In this document: piece by piece, positions 48,576 to 60,350 of the stretch
Layout: every line of letters starts with the position of its first letter
Numbering within the stretch: position 1 is the first letter of the stretch
NCBI RefSeq assembly: GCF_014174165.1
Contig: NZ_JABEQN010000004.1
Coordinates: forward strand, 186,001 to 250,000
Origin: Gluconacetobacter dulcium
Lineage (GTDB): Bacteria > Pseudomonadota > Alphaproteobacteria > Acetobacterales > Acetobacteraceae
Reading direction: 5' to 3'
Length of the DNA stretch: 64,000 nucleotides
Position numbers and translations under genes: made by a program
Notes under the pieces: generated by a model
Seen by the model: the letters and a program-made list of their open reading frames with translations, nothing else
What the model was told of the DNA's origin: nothing
Database searches by the model: none

Positions 48576-48592
<17 letters not shown>
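48008..48592 (-). CDS. ybeY: Endoribonuclease YbeY (rRNA maturation factor)
   Basis: About 194 residues from ATG 48592; shorter starts at 48523 and 48499 are possible and would remove an unconserved tail. The metal-binding signature HLVVHGILHLRGHDH holds the three zinc-binding His, with NVLTFDYPDGIPGGDI before it. It processes 16S rRNA 3' ends and helps ribosome quality control. The start overlaps the phoH stop by 17 bases. Confidence 0.92.
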
Positions 48593-49747
<1,155 letters not shown>

Positions 49748-49751
<4 letters not shown>

Positions 49752-51148
49752 GCGAAGGCTCTCTCCTGTATGAGGGTTCCACTCAGTGAGTTGGTGTATC
49801 GCTCCCGGATTTCGACCTGTGCGATCTGCCCGATCAGCGCATCGGGCCCATCCACATGCACGGCTTGCAGATAGGGCGACCGGCCGGACAACTGTCCCGG
49901 TTTGCGCCCATGTCCGGTAAACAGCACCGGAACCACGCGCCCCACCGTCCCGTCATTGAAGGCATCCTGCTGCGTGCGCAGCAGGGCCTGCAAGGCCTGA
50001 AGCCGTGCGTCCTTCACGTCCTCGGGCACCTGGAGCGGCGCGCCGGCGGCCGGGGTGCCCGGACGGGGGGAATATTTGAACGAGAACGCCTGCGCGAACC
50101 CGACATCGCGGATCAACTGCATCGTCGCCTCGAAATCCGCATCGCTCTCCCCGGGATGACCGACGATGAAATCCGACGACAGGGCGATGTCCGGCCGCGC
50201 ATCACGCAGGCGCAGGACGATGTCGCGATAGTCGGCGGCGGTATGCCCCCGATTCATCGCCGCCAGGATCCGGTCCGACCCCGACTGCACCGGCAGGTGC
50301 AGGAACGGCATCAGCGCCGGCAGGTCGCGATGGGCGGCGATCAGCGCGTCGTCCATGTCGCGGGGATGCGACGTGGTATAACGGATGCGCGCCAACCCAG
50401 GAATCGCCGCCAGGGCTTCGGCCAGGCCCGCCAGCCCCCAGACCCGGCCATCCGGCCCTTCGCCGTGATAGCCGTTGACGTTCTGGCCCAGCAGCGTGAT
50501 CTCGCGCGCGCCCGTTTCGACCAGGCGGCGGGCCTCGCGCAGCACGGACTCGACCGGGCGGCTGGATTCGGCTCCGCGCGTATAGGGCACGACGCAGAAC
50601 GAGCAGAATTTGTCGCACCCTTCCTGGATGGTCAGGAAGGCCGTCAGGCCGCCCGGCGTCTGCGGGGCCTGGGCATCGGGCAGGAAATCGAATTTCTGCT
50701 CGGCCGGGAAATCGGTGTCGATGACGGCACCGGCCGCCCGTGCCGCCCGTGCGACCATCTCCGGCAGCCGGTGGTATGTCTGCGGGCCGAGCACGATATC
50801 GACGTAGGGCGCGCGGGCGAGGATTTCAGCGCCTTCGGCCTGGGCCACGCACCCGGCGACGGCCAGGATGGTGCGCTGCCCTTCGGCGGCACGGGTCTCC
50901 TTGACCAGGCGCAGGCGACCGAGTTCGGAGAAGACCTTTTCCGCCGCCCGATCACGGATATGGCAGGTGTTCAGGATCACCATGTCGGCGGCGTCGGGCG
51001 CATCGACCGCCTGGTATCCCAGCGGACGCAGTACGTCGGTCATGCGCGCGCTGTCATACACATTCATCTGGCAACCCCACGTGATGACATGGAGGCCCTT
51101 TACCTCCCGGTCGGACTCCGTGGGGGGGCAGACAGAATGCTGGGTCAC
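49748..51148 (-). CDS. miaB: tRNA-2-methylthio-N6-dimethylallyladenosine synthase
   Basis: 466 residues from GTG 51148, which has AGGAAG 8 bases upstream. The N-terminal MTTase domain has its cluster cysteines in [26 protein letters not shown] and [10 protein letters not shown]. The radical-SAM domain has [15 protein letters not shown], and a C-terminal TRAM domain follows. It adds the methylthio group to i6A37 in tRNA using two Fe-S clusters. Confidence 0.95.
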
Positions 51149-51554
51149 GATTGAAACTTCCTGGGCGCGCCGCCGGACCATCCCGCGCGGTCGCGGGAAC
51201 ACATCATATGCGCGGGGCGCCCGGTCAAGGGCACGAGCCGGAGCACTCGGGGCGTGACAGCGTCATCGTGCGGCAAACCTCCCTCACGCGGGGCGGGACG
51301 CGGCGGCGTCGTTACCTGTGCAATCAGGTAAAAATATGGGGCCTTTTGTCAAGGCAAGTTTCCGATTCCCGGACAAAACGCTTTGTGCTGGCTGCCGCGG
51401 GCGGCCTGACATTGTTTTTTATCGTCTCGTCAAACGATCGCCTTATAAATGGGTTAGACGTGCCGCTCGGGGCGATGCGGCGTGTGAACGATGGAGCAGC
51501 CGGACCGTTGGATGGGATGCAGTACAGGAACGGGACAGGGATACATTGGCAGCG
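51149..51554. other. Divergent promoter region between miaB and tamA
   Basis: About 400 bp open in the tamA frame as far back as 51318, but the upstream part (KASFRFPDKTLCAGCRG) is not signal-peptide-like and is not called. It should hold both promoters. No operator was recognised. Confidence 0.4.
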
Positions 51555-53567
51555 GTGCGGCGACGTCGGGTGATTGCACGGCGAAGAGCGGAGAGAGCGG
51601 ATCGGCCGGAGCATCAGGGCTGGACCGCATGGAATGGCGCCCGCACGCGGCGGAGCGGCTTCGCCGTTGCCGGGGGTATGCTCGCGATTGCATTGTGCTG
51701 GCCGACCGACACCGTTCTCGGCGCCGACCCGCAGACCTACACCACCACCATCACGCCAACGGGTGAAGCGGAACTGGATGCCGCGATCAGCGCGTCATCC
51801 AGTCTGGTGTCTCTTCAGAAGACCCATGCCGTCAGCCCGTTCGCCCTGGCCGGCCGGATCCGCAACGATTACGGCCGTCTGCGCACCGCGCTGGAAAGCT
51901 ACGGCTACTACGCCCCGGCGATCAAAATCACCGTAAGGTCGCGTGGCGACAAGAACGCGGCGACCGCTGCCCCGATGGACGGGGCCGATCCGCAACTGCC
52001 GGAATGGCTGCAGGCGATCCCCAAGGGGCAGGCCGTGCTGGTGACGATTACCCCGACCAGGGGCGAGATATTCCGCCTCGGCCGCGTGACGCTGGTGCGT
52101 GCGTCCGGCGACGGAACCGGACCGGTGGTCCTGAACCCGCTCGAGACCAAGGCCCTGGGTGTGAAGTCCGGCCAGCCGGCCATCGCTTCCGACGTGCTGG
52201 CGGCGGCGGCGAGCCTGCAAACGGAGATGAAGGAGGAGGGGCACGCGCTGGCGCAGGTCGCCCCGCCGAAAGCGTGGCTGCGGCCGGAGACCCACACGCT
52301 GGATGTGGAATATACGGTGCGCAGCGGCCCGGTGGTGACCATCGGCGCGATCGGCCTTTCCGGCATGAGGCGCACACATCCGGCCTATATCGCACGGCGG
52401 ATGACCATGCATCCTAACGACCTGTACCAGCCCTCGCGGATCGAAGCCGCCCGGCAGGATCTGGCCGGGCTGGGGGTGTTTTCCGATGTTCAGGTCAATG
52501 ACGCGCCGCCGCTTTCAGCAGGCAACCAGATGCCGCTGTCGCTGGATTTCAAGGAAGGCAAGGTGCGGACCGTGGCCGTGCAGGGCGGCTATTCCACCGA
52601 TCTGGGCGGACGCGGCGGCGTAAGCTGGACGCATCGCAACATCTTCGGCAATGCCGAGCGCCTGCGCCTGACGGCACTGGTGACGGGCCTGGGCGGATCG
52701 GCCCAGCAGGGGCTGGGCTACGATGTCTATGCCGACCTGATGAAGCCGGATTTCGGCTCCCGAGACCAGAATCTCAGCGTGCGGGTCGAGGGCATCCGCC
52801 AGCTTCTCTATTCCTACCGACAGACGGCGCTGCTGGTGCGGGCGGGCGTGGTGCGCAGGCTGGGCCAGCGCTGGACCGTCTCGTTCGAAGGGCAGGCGGA
52901 ACAGGAACAGATCGAACAGATGGGGTTGGTGAACGATTACACGATCATTTCGCTCCCCCTGGGGGCGACCTATGACAGCACCGGCCTGAGCAACCCGATC
53001 GACCCGGCCACGCATGGTGTGCGGCTGGCCGCCAGCGTGACGCCATCGGCATCGCTGATCAATGGAACATCGTTCTTCACCATCATGCAGGCGAACGCCT
53101 CGACCTATTTCGACCTGACGCATCTCGGCATTTCACGTCCCGGCCGCAGCATCATCGCGGTGCGGGGGATCGTTGGCAGCGTGCAGGGAGCCTCGACCTT
53201 CGATATCCCACCCGACCAGCGTCTGTATGCCGGCGGCAGCGCCACCGTACGCGGGTTCCGTTACCAGGGTGTCGGGCCGCAATTCCCGGGCAGCAAATAT
53301 GCCATCGGCGGCACCTCGATGGATGCGGGATCGGTCGAATTCCGCCAGCGCTTCTTCCGCAGCTTCGGCGGGGCGCTGTTTGCCGATGCGGGGCAGGTCG
53401 GCACCGGCAGCCGGCCGTTTCAGGGCACGCTGCGGGTCGGGGCGGGTGCCGGCGTGCGGTACTATACGCCCATCGGTCCGGTGCGCGTGGATATCGCCGT
53501 GCCGCTCAATCGGCCGAAGCGCGGCGATACGTGGGAACTCTATCTCGGTCTGGGGGAAACCTTCTGA
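51555..53567 (+). CDS. tamA: Translocation and assembly module TamA (Omp85 family)
   Basis: About 670 residues from GTG 51555; TTG 51546 is equally plausible because an AGGGA lies just upstream. A signal peptide with an Arg-rich n-region ends near VLGADP. POTRA domains span about 45-290 (VSPFALAGRIRNDYGRLRTA, LGRVTLVRASG, VEYTVRSGPVVTIGAIGLSG). A 16-strand-type Omp85 barrel follows, with the conserved VRGFRYQGVGPQ loop and a C-terminal aromatic residue in LGLGETF. It inserts a subset of outer-membrane proteins with TamB. tamB overlaps its stop by one base. Confidence 0.9.
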   Translation: MRRRRVIARRRAERADRPEHQGWTAWNGARTRRSGFAVAGGMLAIALCWPTDTVLGADPQTYTTTITPTGEAELDAAISASSSLVSLQKTHAVSPFALAGRIRNDYGRLRTALESYGYYAPAIKITVRSRGDKNAATAAPMDGADPQLPEWLQAIPKGQAVLVTITPTRGEIFRLGRVTLVRASGDGTGPVVLNPLETKALGVKSGQPAIASDVLAAAASLQTEMKEEGHALAQVAPPKAWLRPETHTLDVEYTVRSGPVVTIGAIGLSGMRRTHPAYIARRMTMHPNDLYQPSRIEAARQDLAGLGVFSDVQVNDAPPLSAGNQMPLSLDFKEGKVRTVAVQGGYSTDLGGRGGVSWTHRNIFGNAERLRLTALVTGLGGSAQQGLGYDVYADLMKPDFGSRDQNLSVRVEGIRQLLYSYRQTALLVRAGVVRRLGQRWTVSFEGQAEQEQIEQMGLVNDYTIISLPLGATYDSTGLSNPIDPATHGVRLAASVTPSASLINGTSFFTIMQANASTYFDLTHLGISRPGRSIIAVRGIVGSVQGASTFDIPPDQRLYAGGSATVRGFRYQGVGPQFPGSKYAIGGTSMDAGSVEFRQRFFRSFGGALFADAGQVGTGSRPFQGTLRVGAGAGVRYYTPIGPVRVDIAVPLNRPKRGDTWELYLGLGETF

Positions 53568-56500
53568 TGGCACAGGAGACTCCGTCCCCCTCCGCCGGGC
53601 GCGGACGGCGCTGGCCCCGGATCGTCGCCTGGACTCTTGGCCTGCTGATCGGCGTGCCGCTGGCGGTGGTTGTGCTGGGCGTGGTGGCCATCCTGATCGT
53701 GGCCAATACGGGCTGGGGCCGCCATACCATTGCCCGCCAGACGGCCGAACTGACGGACGGTGCCGTGACGCTGGACGGCATTTCGGGCCGTTTCCCCGAC
53801 GCGCTGCGCATTGCCCGGATCAACCTCAACGATCGCAAGGGAACGTGGCTCTCGATCGAGGGGCTGGAACTGGACTGGCGGCCGACCCATCTGCTGGCCC
53901 GACAGGCGCGTGTCGATCGGCTGTCGATCGCGCGGCTGGCCATTCCGCGCCTCCAGGCGGAAAGCGGTACGAAGTCCACCGAGAGCAGCAATGGCAGCAG
54001 TTTCGACCTGGGGATCGACCTGCGCGCCGTCCATGTCGGACGGATCGAGGTCGGTGCCGCCATCGCGGGCAGCGATGCCGCATTCTCGCTCGACGGCAAT
54101 GCGCGTCTTTCTCATCTCGCACCGGTGCTGGATGGGCTCAGCGTGGCGACGCTCCCCACGGCCGCGATCGACCTGAACCTGAAGCGTCTGGATCGCGTCG
54201 GGGCTCTGGCCCTGCGGACGCAGATCGTGCCGGGGCGCCTCGGATTGCACCTGACGGCGGACGAAGGGCCGGGCGGCTTCGCCAGCGCATCGGGCCTGGA
54301 AACGCTTGATCCATTGCATCTGGCGCTCGACCTCGATGGCCCGAGGAACGCGAACACCCTGGCGTTCACGCTGAAATCTGGGAGTATATCTTCCAATATC
54401 AATGGAATAATTGATTTTATAAATGTAAGATCGAAACTCTCCATCACGGCGCGTGCGCCCCATATGACCGTGCGTGACGGGATCGGCTGGCAGGCTCTCG
54501 CCTTGGACGCGCATCTCTCGGGCGATGTGCATCATCCGGTCGGCGAAGGCCATCTGACGCTCGACCAGCCGATGGCGGCAGGGGTGACAGCCGACCGGAT
54601 CGCGGTCGATTTCGAGGGACATGAGGCGACCGGCGGCCAGCCGTCGGATGCCCACCTGCATGCCGCGGTCAACGCGCTGTCGATCCCAGGCAGTCATCCC
54701 GCCCTGTTCGCCGCCGCGCCGCTGACGCTGGATCTGTCCCTGCATCCCGACGACGCGGGTTGGCCGCTGGATGTGCGACTGGATCACACGCTGCTGCATC
54801 TGGCGGGGCAGGTGATGACGGCAACGCCATCGCATGGAACATTCGATCTCGACGTGCCGGCGCTGGCGCCCCTCGCGCGTGCGGGCGGGACCGATCTGGA
54901 GGGCCACCTTGGCCTGCATGGCGCGTTTGCGATGCCCGTACGGCCCGGCGACGCGATGACGCTGGCGCTGGATGGCCCGCTGGCGATTACCGGGGGCCTT
55001 CGGCAGGCGGTGTCGCTGATCGGAGCCGATGGCAAACTCTCTCTGCGCGCGTCCATGCTGAGCGCGGTGGGCGACCATCCCGGTCTTCTGCGGATCGACC
55101 GGCTGGCGCTGGACGGGCAGGCCGTGCATCTGGCGGTGTCGGGCAGCCGGTCGGCCGCTCCGGCGGCGGACCCGGTCACGGGCGGAAAGACCGGCGCCGC
55201 GATCGATGCGACCGCGAAACTGGCGATCGACGATATGCAGCGTGCGTCACCGGCCATGCGGGGGCAGGCGGGGCTGACGCTGGCGATCAACGGGCCGATG
55301 ACCGACTTCTCGGCCACCGCGCATCTCGAAGGGCAACTGGGCACGAAAGATATGCCGCCCGGACCGCTCATGCTGGACGCCGTCTTTCATCATCTGCCCA
55401 CCCATCCGCAGGGCACCCTCATGGCCAAGGGGACCGTGGACGCCGCCCCGCTGTCGATCGCCGCCGATCTGGAACAGGACCCGCAGGGGCGGCGAACCAT
55501 CGACCTGGCGCGCCTGGACTGGAAAAGCCTGTCGGGCAGCGGGCATCTGGTGCTGAACCCGCATCGGGTCACGCCGCTCGGCACGCTGGACGTAAAGATG
55601 GACCGGCTGGCCGATCTGTCGCGTCTGGCGGGCCAGCCGGTATCCGGCTCGCTGAAGGCGTCGATCCGCACATCCGATCCTGCCTCCGACGACGGACCGA
55701 ACGCGAAGCCGCCGGTCGTGACGGTGGCGGTCGACGGCACGCTGGCCAGTGCGCAGGCGCGGCTGCGCAACCTGTCTCTGGCCGGAACCGTGACCGACCC
55801 GCTGGGAACGACGCTGACCGACATGACATTGCGGCTGGACGGGGTATCGGCGCCCAATGTGGCGGGTGATGTCCGGCTGACGGCGCGCGGACCGCGCGAT
55901 GCAATGGCGATCGGCGCCAATGCGACGTTCCAGGCCCTGGCCGGTGCTCCGGCGGCGCTGGCCACCACCCTGGTCGTGGATACGCCGGCGCAGTCGGTCG
56001 CCATCCGCTCGCTGGAAGCCAATGCCAGGGGAGAGGCGGTCCGGCTGACGGCGCCGGCGCGGATCGGGTTCGGCAAGGCGATCGGCGTCGATCACCTGCG
56101 CCTGACGCTGGCGCCCCCCGGCGTGGTGCCGGCCCGCATCGACGTGGCGGGTACCGTGAAACCGGCACTGGACCTGACGGCGACGGTTGATAATCTGACG
56201 CCCGCCATCGCCCGACCTTTCATGCCGTCGCTCAGGGCAGACGGGACGATCAGTGCCCGGGCCAAGCTGCGCGGTACAACGGCCAGACCCGAGGGTACGG
56301 TCAGCGTCACGGCGCGGGGACTGACCTATCACAGCGATTTCAGCGGCGCGCTGCCACCGCTGAACCTGGACGCGACGGCGCAATTGTCGGGCGCTCAGGC
56401 ACGGGTCGATGCCACGGCGCATGCCGGATCTCTGCTCGACCTTGCGGTGAAGGGAACGGTGCCCACCGGCTCGGCCGGCACCATGGGGGTGCAGGCCGAC

Positions 56501-57808
56501 GGCCATGTCGATCTTTCAGCGGCCAATGCCTATCTCGGCGCGCAGGGGCGGCAGGTCGAGGGGATCGCTCGCCTGTCCATCGCCCTTCGCGGTACGCTGT
56601 CGGCGCCGAAGGCGTCGGGAACCGTGACCCTGACCGGCGGTCAGGTGCATGATTATGCTCAGGGAATCCAGCTTTCGAACATGAAGGGAACGATCATCGC
56701 GCAGGATGATCGGCTGACGATCGACAATCTGTCGGCCACGGCCGGGCCGGGCAGTATCGGTGTCAGCGGAACGCTGGGGGCCTTCCAGCCGGGCCTGCCC
56801 ATCGATCTGCGGATCACGGCGAAGAACGCCCGCCCTCTGGCCAGCGATCTGGTCACGGCGCAAATCAACGCGGACATGACCGTCAAGGGCGCGCTGGCTT
56901 CCCGTATCGACGTGGCGGGGCAGGTCGTCATCCCGCATGCCGAGATCAATATTCCCAGTTCATTGCCGCCATCGATCGCGACCCTGGATGTGATCCGCCC
57001 CGGCGACAAGCCGCCGCCATCCGATGCCGAGAAGGCCGACAGGTTCATGGTCGGGCTCGATGTCACCGCATCCTCGCCGGGCCGGATGTTCGTACGGGGG
57101 CATGGGCTGGACGCCGAAATGAGCGGCCGGCTGCATGTCGGCGGAACGGCCGATGCCCCCGACATCGCCGGTGGGTTTACGATGCGGCGCGGCAGTTTCA
57201 ACCTGGGCGGAGTGTCGCTGGAATTCACGAAGGGCCGGGTGGCCTTCAACGGTTCGGGCGTGACTCAGGCGATCGACCCCACGCTGGATTTCGAAGCCGA
57301 ACGTGCGACCGCCGCCGGCACGGCGAAGCTGATCGTCGGCGGCTACGCCAGCGCGCCCAAGATCAGTTTTTCCTCCACGCCGCCGCTGTCGCAGGACCAG
57401 ATCATGGCGATCCTGCTGTTCGGCACCGATGCGCAATCGCTTTCGACCACACAGATGGCCGAGATGGCGGCGGCCGTCGCGACCCTGACCGGCGGATCGG
57501 CCTTCGATCCGCTGGGCAAGGTGCGCAGCACGCTGGGGCTGGACCGGCTGCAACTGACCGGCGGATCGGGCGTCGGCAAGGGCAACGGCACCAGCGTGGA
57601 GGCGGGCAAATATGTGATGCGCGGCGTTTATGTCGGTGCGAAACAGGCCACCAGCGGGTCGGGCACGCAGGCGCAGGTCCAGGTCGACCTGACACGCCGC
57701 CTGAAGCTGAACACCACCGTGGGCACCGGCGGCAACGTCACCGGCTTTACCACCCCGGAGAATGATCCCGGCAGCAGCATCGGCCTGTCCTATCAGTTCA
57801 ATTATTGA
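53567..57808 (+). CDS. tamB: Translocation and assembly module TamB (AsmA-like bridge protein)
   Basis: 1413 residues; ATG overlaps the tamA stop (TGATG). An N-terminal anchor (IVAWTLGLLIGVPLAVVVLG) is followed by GWGRHTIARQTAELTDGAVT, the TamB entry block, then a very long repetitive beta-taco region and the C-terminal DUF490 domain (about 1050-1413: IDPTLDFEAERA, ISFSSTPPLSQDQIMAILLF, SIGLSYQFNY). It spans the periplasm to link with TamA and may carry lipids. A short AT-rich patch with rare ATA/AGA codons lies at 54375-54440. Confidence 0.93.
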   Translation: MAQETPSPSAGRGRRWPRIVAWTLGLLIGVPLAVVVLGVVAILIVANTGWGRHTIARQTAELTDGAVTLDGISGRFPDALRIARINLNDRKGTWLSIEGLELDWRPTHLLARQARVDRLSIARLAIPRLQAESGTKSTESSNGSSFDLGIDLRAVHVGRIEVGAAIAGSDAAFSLDGNARLSHLAPVLDGLSVATLPTAAIDLNLKRLDRVGALALRTQIVPGRLGLHLTADEGPGGFASASGLETLDPLHLALDLDGPRNANTLAFTLKSGSISSNINGIIDFINVRSKLSITARAPHMTVRDGIGWQALALDAHLSGDVHHPVGEGHLTLDQPMAAGVTADRIAVDFEGHEATGGQPSDAHLHAAVNALSIPGSHPALFAAAPLTLDLSLHPDDAGWPLDVRLDHTLLHLAGQVMTATPSHGTFDLDVPALAPLARAGGTDLEGHLGLHGAFAMPVRPGDAMTLALDGPLAITGGLRQAVSLIGADGKLSLRASMLSAVGDHPGLLRIDRLALDGQAVHLAVSGSRSAAPAADPVTGGKTGAAIDATAKLAIDDMQRASPAMRGQAGLTLAINGPMTDFSATAHLEGQLGTKDMPPGPLMLDAVFHHLPTHPQGTLMAKGTVDAAPLSIAADLEQDPQGRRTIDLARLDWKSLSGSGHLVLNPHRVTPLGTLDVKMDRLADLSRLAGQPVSGSLKASIRTSDPASDDGPNAKPPVVTVAVDGTLASAQARLRNLSLAGTVTDPLGTTLTDMTLRLDGVSAPNVAGDVRLTARGPRDAMAIGANATFQALAGAPAALATTLVVDTPAQSVAIRSLEANARGEAVRLTAPARIGFGKAIGVDHLRLTLAPPGVVPARIDVAGTVKPALDLTATVDNLTPAIARPFMPSLRADGTISARAKLRGTTARPEGTVSVTARGLTYHSDFSGALPPLNLDATAQLSGAQARVDATAHAGSLLDLAVKGTVPTGSAGTMGVQADGHVDLSAANAYLGAQGRQVEGIARLSIALRGTLSAPKASGTVTLTGGQVHDYAQGIQLSNMKGTIIAQDDRLTIDNLSATAGPGSIGVSGTLGAFQPGLPIDLRITAKNARPLASDLVTAQINADMTVKGALASRIDVAGQVVIPHAEINIPSSLPPSIATLDVIRPGDKPPPSDAEKADRFMVGLDVTASSPGRMFVRGHGLDAEMSGRLHVGGTADAPDIAGGFTMRRGSFNLGGVSLEFTKGRVAFNGSGVTQAIDPTLDFEAERATAAGTAKLIVGGYASAPKISFSSTPPLSQDQIMAILLFGTDAQSLSTTQMAEMAAAVATLTGGSAFDPLGKVRSTLGLDRLQLTGGSGVGKGNGTSVEAGKYVMRGVYVGAKQATSGSGTQAQVQVDLTRRLKLNTTVGTGGNVTGFTTPENDPGSSIGLSYQFNY

Positions 57809-57988
57809 GGGTATGGACCCGTCGGGACATCGGCATCGCGGGTCGTCCGTCATGCCGGTCGATGAGCCGCGCCTGGGCATCACCGACCGAAAGCCCTATT
57901 CCGAGGCGCGTCGGCAAGAGTACTATGGCCGAAAGACAGGATTCGTCTGCCCCGGCAATTCTCATGATTGCTATGAATTGAGGACTTG

Positions 57989-59155
57989 ATGAAAATAGCG
58001 GTTGCGGGTCTCGGCTATGTCGGTTTGTCGAACGCCATTCTCCTCGCGCAACACCATGACGTAACGGCGGTCGATATCAGTTCCGCGCGCGTCGAGAAGG
58101 TGAACGCGCGCATTTCGCCGCTCATCGACAAGGAAATCGAGGATTTCCTCACCAATGCACGGCTTTCGCTGAAGGCGACGTCTGATCCGGTCGCGGCGTA
58201 TCGCGATGCGGATTTCGTCATCGTCGCCACCCCCACGAATTACGATATAGAGACCAGCCACTTCGACACGTCCTCCGTGGAGGCTGTGGTCTCGGATGTC
58301 ATCGCGCTGAACAGATCCGCGACGATCGTCATCAAATCGACGATCCCGGTGGGCTTCATCGAGGGCCTTCGCGCGCGAATGGAGACCGACCAGGTGATCT
58401 TTTCGCCCGAATTCCTGCGGGAAGGCCGTGCGCTATACGATAATCTGCATCCCTCGCGAATCATCGTGGGCGAGCGTAGCGAACGCGCCCGCGTCTTCGC
58501 GGATCTGCTGATCGAAGGAGCCGTGGAGAAGGATATCCCCGTCCTCCTGACCGACCCCTCCGAAGCCGAGGCCATCAAGCTCTTCGCGAATACCTATCTC
58601 GCGTTGCGCGTGGCCTTCTTTAACGAACTCGACAGCTATGCTCTCGCCCGTGCCCTGGACCCGCGCCAGATCATCGACGGTGTCTGCCTCGATCCACGGA
58701 TCGGGCAGCATTACAACAATCCCTCCCTGGGTTATGGCGGCTACTGCCTGCCCAAGGATACCAAGCAGCTTCTCGCCAATTACGATCAGGTCCCGCAGAA
58801 CCTGATCTCGGCGGTGGTCGATGCGAACCGTACCCGCAAGGACTTCCTCGCAGAGCGGATCATCGCGATGAAGCCCACCATTGTCGGTATCTATCGGCTG
58901 GTGATGAAGGCCGGCTCGGACAATTTCCGGCAGAGTTCGATCCAGGGGATCATGAAACGCATCAAGGCCAAGGGGATCGAAGTCATCGTCTACGAACCCA
59001 GTATGCAGGATGACCGCTTTTTCGGTTCGCGCGTTGTACACGATCTTGCAGAGTTCAAGGCGCTGAGCGACGTGATCGTGGCGAATCGCCGCACCAGGGA
59101 CCTCGCCGATGTCGATGGCAAGGTTTTCACACGCGATGTCTTCGGTGCGGACTGA
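57989..59155 (+). CDS. ugd: UDP-glucose 6-dehydrogenase
   Basis: 388 residues, the short enterobacterial-type length. N-terminal NAD-binding [46 protein letters not shown], central [21 protein letters not shown], and catalytic Cys253 in [14 protein letters not shown]. It oxidises UDP-glucose to UDP-glucuronate, a precursor of glucuronate-containing exopolysaccharides. It stands about 36 kb from the capsule locus. ATG 57989 has TGAGGA upstream. Confidence 0.95.
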   Translation: MKIAVAGLGYVGLSNAILLAQHHDVTAVDISSARVEKVNARISPLIDKEIEDFLTNARLSLKATSDPVAAYRDADFVIVATPTNYDIETSHFDTSSVEAVVSDVIALNRSATIVIKSTIPVGFIEGLRARMETDQVIFSPEFLREGRALYDNLHPSRIIVGERSERARVFADLLIEGAVEKDIPVLLTDPSEAEAIKLFANTYLALRVAFFNELDSYALARALDPRQIIDGVCLDPRIGQHYNNPSLGYGGYCLPKDTKQLLANYDQVPQNLISAVVDANRTRKDFLAERIIAMKPTIVGIYRLVMKAGSDNFRQSSIQGIMKRIKAKGIEVIVYEPSMQDDRFFGSRVVHDLAEFKALSDVIVANRRTRDLADVDGKVFTRDVFGAD

Positions 59156-59261
59156 ACCGCGCGGGAAGGACTATCGAGGGAACGGGACCGCGTCTTTCGC
59201 CCGTGAGCCGGCCGGGATTCGGCGCCAGGCAGGCTTGCTGTTTTAAGGACGGAGTTGTTGT

Positions 59262-59277
59262 GTCTGTTGTAACAGAC
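59262..59277 (+). promoter_or_regulatory. Perfect 16-bp inverted repeat, candidate operator
   Basis: GTCTGTTGTAACAGAC has 7-bp arms and a 2-bp centre. It ends 35 bases before the sterol-desaturase-family start codon, a common operator position. The cognate regulator is unknown. Confidence 0.5.
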
Positions 59278-59312
59278 TATGCGAGGTCGCCTATGACGAC
59301 AGGGGGATGGAG

Positions 59313-60293
59313 ATGATCGATCCGTTTTCATGGCTTGCCGGATGGATCCAGGAAAACTGGCTGATCCCGATCCTGTACCATTTCGGGTGGATGGAGTGGG
59401 AGGACACATCCTTCCTCTGGGCGATGTTTGCGATCTACGGCGTATTGCAGGTCGTGCTGAACCTTGCGATCTGCATGCCGCTGGAACGGTTCTGGCCCCT
59501 GCGGCAATGGGAGAACCGCGACAATGTGACCATGGACATCGTCTATACCCTGATCGCGCGCATCGGCCTGTTTCCGCTGGTGACGTTCTTCGGCTTCTAC
59601 GAAATCCAGACCTGGTTGAACGGGATCCTGACCGACCATGGCTATATTCCGCCGACGCTGGAAAGCGTGTTTCCACGCCTGATGGACTGGCCGATCGTCA
59701 CGTTCTTCCTGTACGCGGTGATCCTGGATTTCGCCGAATATGTTCGCCACCGATTGTCGCATGTCTTCGGCTGGTGGTACGGGTTGCACGCCCTGCATCA
59801 CGCCCAGACGCAGATGACCTTCTGGTCGGATGACCGGAATCATCTGCTCGACGATGTCACGTCCTATGTCTGGGCGATTGCCGTCGGGCTGCTGATCGGC
59901 GTGCCGCCGCTGCAATTCCCGCTGCTGATCCTGTTCCTGCGTCTGGTCGAAAGCCTGTCGCATGCCAATACGCGGGTCGGGTTCGGCTGGCTGGGTGAGC
60001 GGGTCCTGGTCTCTCCGCATTTCCACCGTGTGCATCACGGCCTGCGCTCCGCCGGCCGGCGCTCATGCAATTACGGCGCGGTCTTTCCCTGGTGGGACAT
60101 GATGCTGGGAACGGCGAATTTCTCGCACAATGTGGTGGAAACCGGTGACCCGAAGGCCGAACCGGCACTGGTCAGCGGTGGCTGGCTGGCACAGCAGAAA
60201 GCGGGGCTGCTTCTGTCATGGCGTCTGGCGACCCGCCGCTGGCGGCGGGCCGAAACACGCTCGCCCGCAACCACGGGGCCGGGCGGAGCATGA
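59313..60293 (+). CDS. Sterol desaturase / fatty acid hydroxylase superfamily membrane protein
   Basis: 326 residues from ATG 59313 (AGGGGG 6 bases upstream; ATG 59307 is too close to it). Four or more transmembrane segments surround the diiron histidine clusters: HRLSH, HALHH and HRVHHG. The family hydroxylates or desaturates lipids, including fatty acids, sterols, hopanoids or carotenoids. In a hopanoid-rich acetic acid bacterium a hopanoid or lipid-A-chain role is conceivable, but nothing in the neighbourhood proves it. Confidence 0.85.
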   Translation: MIDPFSWLAGWIQENWLIPILYHFGWMEWEDTSFLWAMFAIYGVLQVVLNLAICMPLERFWPLRQWENRDNVTMDIVYTLIARIGLFPLVTFFGFYEIQTWLNGILTDHGYIPPTLESVFPRLMDWPIVTFFLYAVILDFAEYVRHRLSHVFGWWYGLHALHHAQTQMTFWSDDRNHLLDDVTSYVWAIAVGLLIGVPPLQFPLLILFLRLVESLSHANTRVGFGWLGERVLVSPHFHRVHHGLRSAGRRSCNYGAVFPWWDMMLGTANFSHNVVETGDPKAEPALVSGGWLAQQKAGLLLSWRLATRRWRRAETRSPATTGPGGA

Positions 60294-60312
60294 ACGGACA
60301 GTCTTGAAGGTT

Positions 60313-60344
60313 CCGGCCCCGACGGATGATGTCATCGGGGCCGG
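60313..60344. terminator. Hairpin between converging desaturase and carD genes
   Basis: 10-bp arms CCGGCCCCGA (60313-60322) and TCGGGGCCGG (60335-60344) with a 12-base loop, 7 bp past the carD stop and 20 bp past the desaturase stop. No clear T-run on either side. Confidence 0.5.
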
Positions 60345-60350
60345 GTAGGA

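Noticed and set aside
51318-51554. N-terminal extension of tamA back to 51318
   Set aside because: The added residues would place the signal peptide far inside the protein; later GTG/TTG starts fit better.
53540-55129. 529-codon minus-strand frame opposite tamB
   Set aside because: Shadow of tamB; Arg/Gln-rich with no start context or motif.
57852-57989. Short frame before ugd (45 codons)
   Set aside because: No ribosome-binding site or recognised family; overlaps the ugd start.
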